This document shows, piece after piece, positions 57,727 to 64,000 of a DNA stretch of 64,000 nt. Both the position numbers and the translations under genes were made by a program. Position 1 is the first letter of the stretch. Every line of letters begins with the position of its first letter. The notes under the pieces are model-generated. The model ran no database searches. It was not told the DNA's origin and saw only the letters and a list, made by a program, of their open reading frames with translations. Source of the stretch: Leptodactylus fallax (taxonomy: Eukaryota; Chordata; Amphibia; Anura; Leptodactylidae); the NCBI GenBank assembly GCA_947044405.1, contig CAMRHE010000167.1:2339001-2403000 (forward strand), written 5' to 3'.

Positions 57727-59575
57727 ATGTTTATCTGGCTTATCCTCAGGCCATAAATACTTAATTGGTTATACTTAGTCAGTGGAAGCTGAGTTGCAAT
57801 GAAGGCATTGGGCTGCTAGATAATGGACAGAGCTTTCTGTGCACTGGACTGGCTTGGTACAGATGATTGGTCCTATTGATCATATATTTAATAAAAAAAA
57901 AAAAAAAAAAAAAATTTTTTCCCAAAGTGTCAGATGTTGTTTTTAACATTAGATATGGATAGCATTAGTAGATTTTTGTGTATGTTGTGACTAAGGTACC
58001 ATGGATAATTTTATTGGAGCTGAAGTGTCAAAATGGATCTGCTTGCCTAAGGTAGCAGCGGAAAAAAAAAATATAGGTATATATATAAATCTTAGCAGTG
58101 TGCTGGCAGAGGCAGATGATGACATTCACCAATATCCTAACAAACAAAGGAGACCAAAGAGTACACAAATAAACCAAAAGTGAAGGTGCACATCCAAATG
58201 TACAAAAATATATGCAAGTACTCTCTTGACGCAAATTGAATAATACACATTTAAAACATCCAGAGTACATAAAAGGGATAAACTGTGCTCATGAACCCCA
58301 CTACCGCCCTATACAGTAAAGATATATAGCTAAATAATGCATTCTGAAGCACCAATACACATGTGACTCCTATCGCTGACCCTAATAGAAAAAATATGAT
58401 GTTATATGTAAAAAATCACAGGCTTAGCGTATAATCAAAAAGAGGGATAGGTAAAAAAAAAAGGCAAAGTGTACATACAAATTATTAGTGAATACCATAG
58501 GCATTGAGTGAATTACCAACAGGCAGAGGTCGCAGTAAAGTCTGTCAAAGCAAGCTTACTCTTTGAATAAAGTCTCATGAGTATTAATATTCTTGAAACT
58601 TACCACGCATTTGAAGCTCAATTCCTCAACACTCCCCATGCACATAATAGTTCTATCCCTGTCATAGCATTAGGTACCCTGAGTTTCTCCATCCTATAGC
58701 TATTTTGCTATTTATGCATGGAAGTTCTAAGTTTTAATAATTTCCTGCAAATATAGTATTGTCCTAACATCATTTATACCTATGTATTATTTATTTGCGT
58801 TGGGTTTAAGGGTGATTTTTCACTGTAGCCAATGCAACTTTTGACGCTGCTTTTTAAACCAAAGCCAGAAGTGGATGTTATGTGAATTTTAAGTCCTTAC
58901 TTTATATGTCCCACTCCTTATGACTCCATTACTGGCTCTGGCTTATAAGTCCAAACTATCTAAAAATAATGTTACTTATCCCATACAGTGAGCAACATAA
59001 CAAGTGATTGAATAAAAAAAAAAATACTTCAATGTGAAAATTAATGTTTTGGTTATGTCTCCTTAAGCAAGTAAAAGCAATAAAAAGTGATCAACAACTT
59101 GTACATAGCAGAAAATGGTATCAATGAAAACTACAACTTTCTCTGCAAAGAAAAAATAATCTCCATTATAGCTCAACAAAAAAGTAAAAAAAAATATGGA
59201 TGTCAGACTATGATCATTTATTTAAATTGTTTATTTAGTAGAAGTGGGAAAAGATAACTAAAACAATATTAATATAACACCATAAAAAAACCCACAAAAA
59301 GTCAAAGAACTTTGTGCCAAGTAAAAGTACAACTCGTCACACAAATAATAAGCCTTTGTATGACTATGTTAACAGAAAATATAAAGGTTATGAATTTTGG
59401 AAAGCAGACATGGAAAAAAAAAAAGGCTTGGCGCCTAAACAATGAAACTATCGTGCGTACCTAAGAGATTGTCAGTTATTCAGTTACAGACAGTTCTTGC
59501 CTGCAATGTCCACACATGTGTGTGTGTATATATATATTTATATATATATATATTTTTTTTTCTTTTCTTTTTCAG
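57727..59575. other. PPP1R2 intron 5, remaining part
   Basis: The first 150 bp belong to the interrupted outer MITE. The rest is AT-rich, with A-runs at 57891-57914 and (TA)n just before the acceptor at 59527-59552. No coding element is recognised. Confidence 0.5.
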
Positions 59576-59613
59576 CTCATGACCAGATGCAGAGTAATGA
59601 ACAATTGCTATAG
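59576..59613 (+). CDS. PPP1R2: PPP1R2 exon 6, terminal coding
   Basis: After the acceptor TTTTTCAG the last 12 codons read AHDQMQSNEQLL (the first Ala codon is split across the intron) and stop TAG at 59611-59613. The mammalian tail is longer and ends differently, so the frog protein is about seven residues shorter. The frame continues from exon 5 without a shift. An alternative last exon further right cannot be excluded. Confidence 0.85.
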
Positions 59614-60476
59614 AGAACACCAGTTTGCACCGCTTGCTGAAGGTCTATTTATTGCCACGCCACTGCACAAGCACTGATCTGCAGACCTATGGACTGAAGG
59701 GCAGAAGGATGCTTTTCTGTTGCCAATGTTATGTTGTGAGGACCCTTAATTAATAAGCCAATTCTGATTAATGATTTACAAGCTTGTCTGGCATATCCTG
59801 TTTCCAAGGCTGGCAAAGAAGAATACTAGTATTGGTTTACACTCACAGCCAGTTACATGCCATATGTTTGTCATTTGATTCATGTATGGCTTTCTGCATG
59901 TGGGTGCCTTTTGTTAAAGGTTTTGAAACAGTTGTTTTTTTTCTCATTTTGTGGCCTATTAGAAAAGAAGACCGCATTGAGGCGCAAAATAAAGTCTCCA
60001 TTTTATTGTATTCAGACACATGTTTGGATATTCTAATGGTTGCATGTTAGCAACCACACAACACTTGCTGAAAAACAATCCTGTGTTTTATTTTGTCAGG
60101 AAATTTTATTGTACTGGTCCATGAAACGAAAGAAGTATTTTTCCACAATATTACTTTTCTTTAGATTAATGGACTTCAGAAACAATGACAAAGTCACAGT
60201 GGGTCGGGATGAGACGTTCTGTAATAAATCCTTGTGGATGCGTATTATCCAACAAGTGCTGTAGTCAAGGAATGTCAAAAGGACTGGAGCATGGTATTAT
60301 CCATTGTCATGCATGATTTGCAGTGTATTCAGTCCAGAGCTATTGTAGCTTATCCATCAGAAATCTGTACTTCAGCCTTTAACTAGTCAGCTTATGAATA
60401 CAAGTACAAACTTGAGTGGGACAGCAGTACTGTATATGTAATGCACTGATGATTTTACGAATGTGTGATCAATGGG

Positions 60477-60508
<32 letters not shown>

Positions 60509-60594
60509 TAGCATATCCTAAAATAAATGTTATTCAGATACTGTGGAATGGACAGAGCCATGTTAAACCCATTTAACAAAAATGTCATTGCTAG
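59614..60594 (+). other. PPP1R2 3' untranslated region, probable
   Basis: About 1 kb with no repeat apart from a short (TA)n at 60493-60510. Its conserved-looking, repeat-free nature fits a 3' UTR. Confidence 0.5.
59988..59993 (+). promoter_or_regulatory. candidate polyadenylation signal AATAAA of PPP1R2
   Basis: AATAAA, 375 nt after the stop, followed by a T-rich stretch. A second AATAAA-like site near 60521 is the alternative. Confidence 0.45.
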
Positions 60595-60961
60595 TTAAAG
60601 AGCACTTTTCACCACCTTCACAACTCTTTGGTGTGCTGCTCCATTGATCTCAGTGCAGTTGGAATTTTTTCTTGAGCTCCCATCATTCCTGAGCAATTGG
60701 TGCAGTTAGTTTTGGTGTTTAATATTCTAGTTTGGCTGTGTGTACTGTCAAGTGGGTGGTCTCAGGTGAGGATTGTATATCCTTTCCTGCTCCTCCCTGA
60801 AACACCCACTTGACAGTAGAAAGGTTTATTATATTAGGCACCAAATCTATCAGCACTGATTGGTCAGGAATGGTGGGAACTGCACTGAAATCCTTTGAGT
60901 GGAGCCTATTAAAGGATGCAATTATCTGGAGCTGGTGGAAGTAGTGAAAGGTCCTCTTTAA
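60595..60961. mobile_element. TTAA-type MITE, AGAGGACCTTTC subfamily
   Basis: The left end TTAAAGAGCACTTTTCACC is mirrored by GTGAAAGGTCCTCTTTAA. An internal palindrome-like pair CACTTGACAG / CTGTCAAGTGG occurs at 60747-60825. Confidence 0.75.
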
Positions 60962-62040
60962 AGTGTAGCTATTAGTATACGGAAATTCAGATTTGACTAC
61001 TGCAGTCATACCCACTGGTGGTCACTAATTCTGTAGAGCTAAGTGGTTGAAGAGATGTTGGTTTTTTTTTTTTTTTAGCCTTACAGAATTGCTACTTTGG
61101 TTATGTGCACAAGAAGTCCAATTACAACTGTGGTTTTGTTACCTTGCAAAATTGCACACAATATACTGCATATAAAAATTGCAGTGAATTTATTGGGTAA
61201 AACTGCTTTAAAAATGCACTCAATTTTCCGCTGCACTTTGTGAAAGGGATTTCTTGAAACTCCATATAAAGGAGAAAGGAATGGCATAACCATCAGCTCT
61301 CTAATGTGGGCATCCTGCCAAACAAGTCTTTATATCTGTGCATGCTGGAATCTGTGTGAGGCCTAATTCAAATAGCTGTATTTCTGTATGCTGTCTATGC
61401 TTACAAAGAACAGGACATAGCCACCCATGATAGAACATATTGTAATACGCGCTTCCGTTTTTCCACATGGATCAGGGTCCTTATAGAAAGAATTACAGTG
61501 TGCACCATTTTAGTTCAATTGTGGATGACAAGGATTGGGAGACAATTGTGTCTCTAATGGCCTATACGCACACCTTTTCAAAAAAAAAAAAAAAAATTGT
61601 TTTGGATATATTTTTTTTTTTCTTTTGTCATCGTTGTGAACTCATCTTTACACTGTACATCTTTTCCCCCCCAGAAAATGTGTGCCTCCATTGCCAAAAT
61701 ATTAATTTATTTCACAATATGCAACTGAGAAATCTATACCACTGAGGGTGGTTCTGTTGCTCCACACTGCTCTAATATGACCTCATTTCCACCTCCCTTC
61801 TTTGAGTGACAGGGGCAGGGAGTGACACTGAAATCTCACCTGGACATGTGTTCTTGCAGATTGGAGCAATGGAACTGCCCTCTGTACTCCAGACTGCTAA
61901 TCTGCATATTTTGAAATAAATTAATATCTTGACAAAGGAGGCATGAATTTTCATGGGGGAAAAAATGTATTACATTCAGGTGAGTCTGACCTATTTGTGT
62001 TGCTGGTTTAATTTGCTTCACCCTGGTGACAAACTCCCAT
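60962..62040. other. intergenic, no recognised element
   Basis: About 1.1 kb. A-run at 61580-61595 and T-run nearby. Nothing coding is seen. Confidence 0.45.
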
Positions 62041-62407
62041 TAGGCTAAGGCCCCACCTAGTGAAGTGTAGCAAAAAAAAAACTGCAGAAAACTCATCACG
62101 TTTTTTTTCCGCAGCGTTTTTCCTTTGTGATTTTGCTGTTTTTCTCTGCGGACTTTTTGTCCCAATTATACCTATACGGAATATGCCAGCATTTCCGCAG
62201 GTATAATTAACATGATGTGATTTTCAAAAAGTAAGCGTTTTTGAAAATGTAGCTTTTCTGATGCAGATTTTTTTCTGCAATGTGTGGATGGGATTAGCCA
62301 GAATCCCATCCACTTTGCAGGTACTGTAAAACGCAGAGATTTTTTTGCTGCTGTGTTTCCACTGTGGCCAAAACACTGCGTTTTCTCAATGTAGGGCCTT
62401 AGCCTTA
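62041..62407. mobile_element. inverted-repeat MITE, GGCTAAGGCCCC family
   Basis: The left end TAGGCTAAGGCCCCAC pairs with GTAGGGCCTTAGCCTTA. Internal TGTGTGGATGGGATTAGCC is shared with 13365-13385, tying the two copies together. Confidence 0.65.
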
Positions 62408-64000
62408 AGGTTAAATGCAGTCCTAGTCTTAAAGATTTAGTACTTATTTACACAACAGGGTTTCACAGCCGTGTGATGGCTATTTATCTTTTTTAATGGA
62501 CAGCATACTGCTCCTTTGAAAATAATTGATCTATTCACACGACCATTTTGTTAATAGTCCATGTGGCCGATCTGTTAAATAATGGAACATGTCATCTCTG
62601 TCAGGACATTTTCATGGATCTCTCAGTAGGCTCAAGTCCATGAGGAATCCATGAAAATGGATAATCGGGTATACATCAGCCGAGAAAAATATAGTTTTTT
62701 CATGGCCGAGCACAAGGCCTTGTCATGTGAAGAAACACTTTATTCAAAATCTATTGTAAGGACATAGTTTTTACTTCAGCACTTTTGAGCACAAGGACAG
62801 ATTAAAACAATATTGGACTATTTTATCACGCTGACAATTGATGTAATAATTTCTGGTAATTTCCTTTTTAAAATATACAGAATTCCAGTTTAAACTTTTT
62901 TTTTTTTTTTTTTTATTCTCTTTATACATATATTATGTATAAAAATTAAAAATTATTGCTGTGTTGCCCATAGGAACCAGCCAGATCCAACTAGCACTAT
63001 AACAAAGCTAGAATCTGTTTGTTAAAGACAACAGTGACTCTTTATTTGGATTAGTGTGTATACTGAAGACATACGCTTTCTTATAGTCCGAGACCTATCC
63101 AGTTTAGGTAGGGCTGCATAGATGAAGTCTAACCTACTGAACCATCTGGAGAGTGAATCCTGTATATTATGTGTGTCAATAAAAGATAAGAAAGGGCATC
63201 TTGGCAGTTCATTTTTTGTACATAATAGATATTTTACTGTTTTGTTAATGCTAGTATTTTTTTGCTTTGTTCACATTTGGCTGTTGCGGAATATGTTTTA
63301 TTTGATGAAAATAACGGGAAACAATGAGGCACATTTATGAAACCCCCAACTGGCATCATAGTCTTCATAGCCAGACACATTTTACATTGCAACTACCAGA
63401 AAATTCCATAACTAACACCTGAAATCTAATCCAACTGTTAGCATCTGAAGATGTCACAATCATTAAAGGGGCTCGCCAAAACTAAACGTAGATGACTTCT
63501 CTTTAGAATAGGTAATTAATTGGAGATTAGGTTCACTGCACAGTGTATGGAGCTGCAAGCGGGGCTCTATGCACTGTGCAGTGGCCTAAGTGTGCCATTA
63601 TATAGTTTCCATTCATTTGAACAACTGATCAGTAATGGGAGGAGATGTTGTACCCCACTGAACACAATTGAATGACTTAATCATAAGGATAGGTTAATTT
63701 ATTTTTAGTCTTAGATAATCCTAAACCGCAATAAACAGTGACCTCGTCAAAAAAATCACCAGTCCTTCCACTGTAAAGACTCAACAGCATCTGTGAAAGA
63801 AAATGCTTAAAACTTAACTTTTAAAGCTATGTATGAAATTGGTGCCAGTGCAGTAATACAGTCCCTAGGTATATAATAAATAACATATTTTATTATGGTA
63901 ACCATCCTAAAGTCGCATCATATAAATATAATGTTTGACACAAAATACCCAGGAACAGTGATAAGGGTGGATCTTACCATTCTTGTTGAATATCACAATC
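62408..64000. other. 3' flank with a MITE start
   Basis: A TTAAAGGGGCTCGCC MITE left end lies at 63463, its right end not found. The 62450-62745 stretch resembles 26637-26790. No exon is recognised. Confidence 0.45.

Noticed and set aside
1..64000. CRISPR array, phage or bacterial operon
   Set aside because: No regularly spaced short repeats, Shine-Dalgarno series or operon layout; all evidence points to vertebrate DNA.

Overview
The window is vertebrate nuclear DNA, most likely from a frog. The evidence is two spliced vertebrate genes (compact exons, GT-AG introns up to 15 kb), an AT-rich noncoding background with one CpG island, and repeat classes typical of amphibian genomes: several Tc1/mariner families, TTAA-flanked inverted-repeat MITEs, L1, L2 and Rex1-like LINEs, a Penelope-like element and tRNA-derived SINEs. 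No species can be named from the sequence alone. Nothing bacterial, plasmid-like or CRISPR-like is present.

Layout. From 1 to 5419 lies what is probably an intron of BDH1, holding a Penelope-like fragment and a 2.5-kb DD38E Tc1-like element split by a solo LTR. BDH1 (D-beta-hydroxybutyrate dehydrogenase, plus strand) contributes its last three coding exons at 5420-5561, 6687-6839 and 22156-22622; its first exons lie to the left of the window. The 15.3-kb intron before the last exon carries a complete-looking hammerhead ribozyme inside a retrozyme-like insertion (7067-7488), one copy of a large modular repeat (about 14.1-16.9 kb) and several MITEs. The BDH1-PPP1R2 interval (22.6-43.6 kb) is almost entirely transposons. 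It contains L2 and L1 fragments, a deletion derivative of a DD34E Tc1 element, two near-identical intact DD35E Tc1 copies in opposite orientation (29604-31170 and 42003-43569), and a 9.35-kb nested pile (31352-40705) in which a DD34E Tc1 element is split by a Rex1-like LINE plus a 5-kb noncoding repeat that begins with seven consecutive hairpins.

PPP1R2 (protein phosphatase 1 inhibitor 2, plus strand) is complete. It has six coding exons from 43808 to 59613 joining in frame to 198 codons plus a stop. Its CpG-rich promoter starts almost exactly where the second intact DD35E copy ends, with that transposase pointing away, so host gene and transposase are head to head. The PPP1R2 introns are filled with MITEs, a 31-bp minisatellite and a short array of overlapping E-box and CRE sites. 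The 3' flank to 64000 has a candidate polyadenylation signal and more MITEs.

The host genes work independently: BDH1 in mitochondrial ketone-body metabolism, PPP1R2 in PP1 regulation. Most of the window's novelty is in its mobile DNA. The strongest observation is the hammerhead-bearing insertion in the BDH1 intron, which shows a dimer-like 312-bp periodicity and an 11-bp target-site duplication. It shares the window with a relic of a Penelope-like element, the class thought to mobilise such RNAs.
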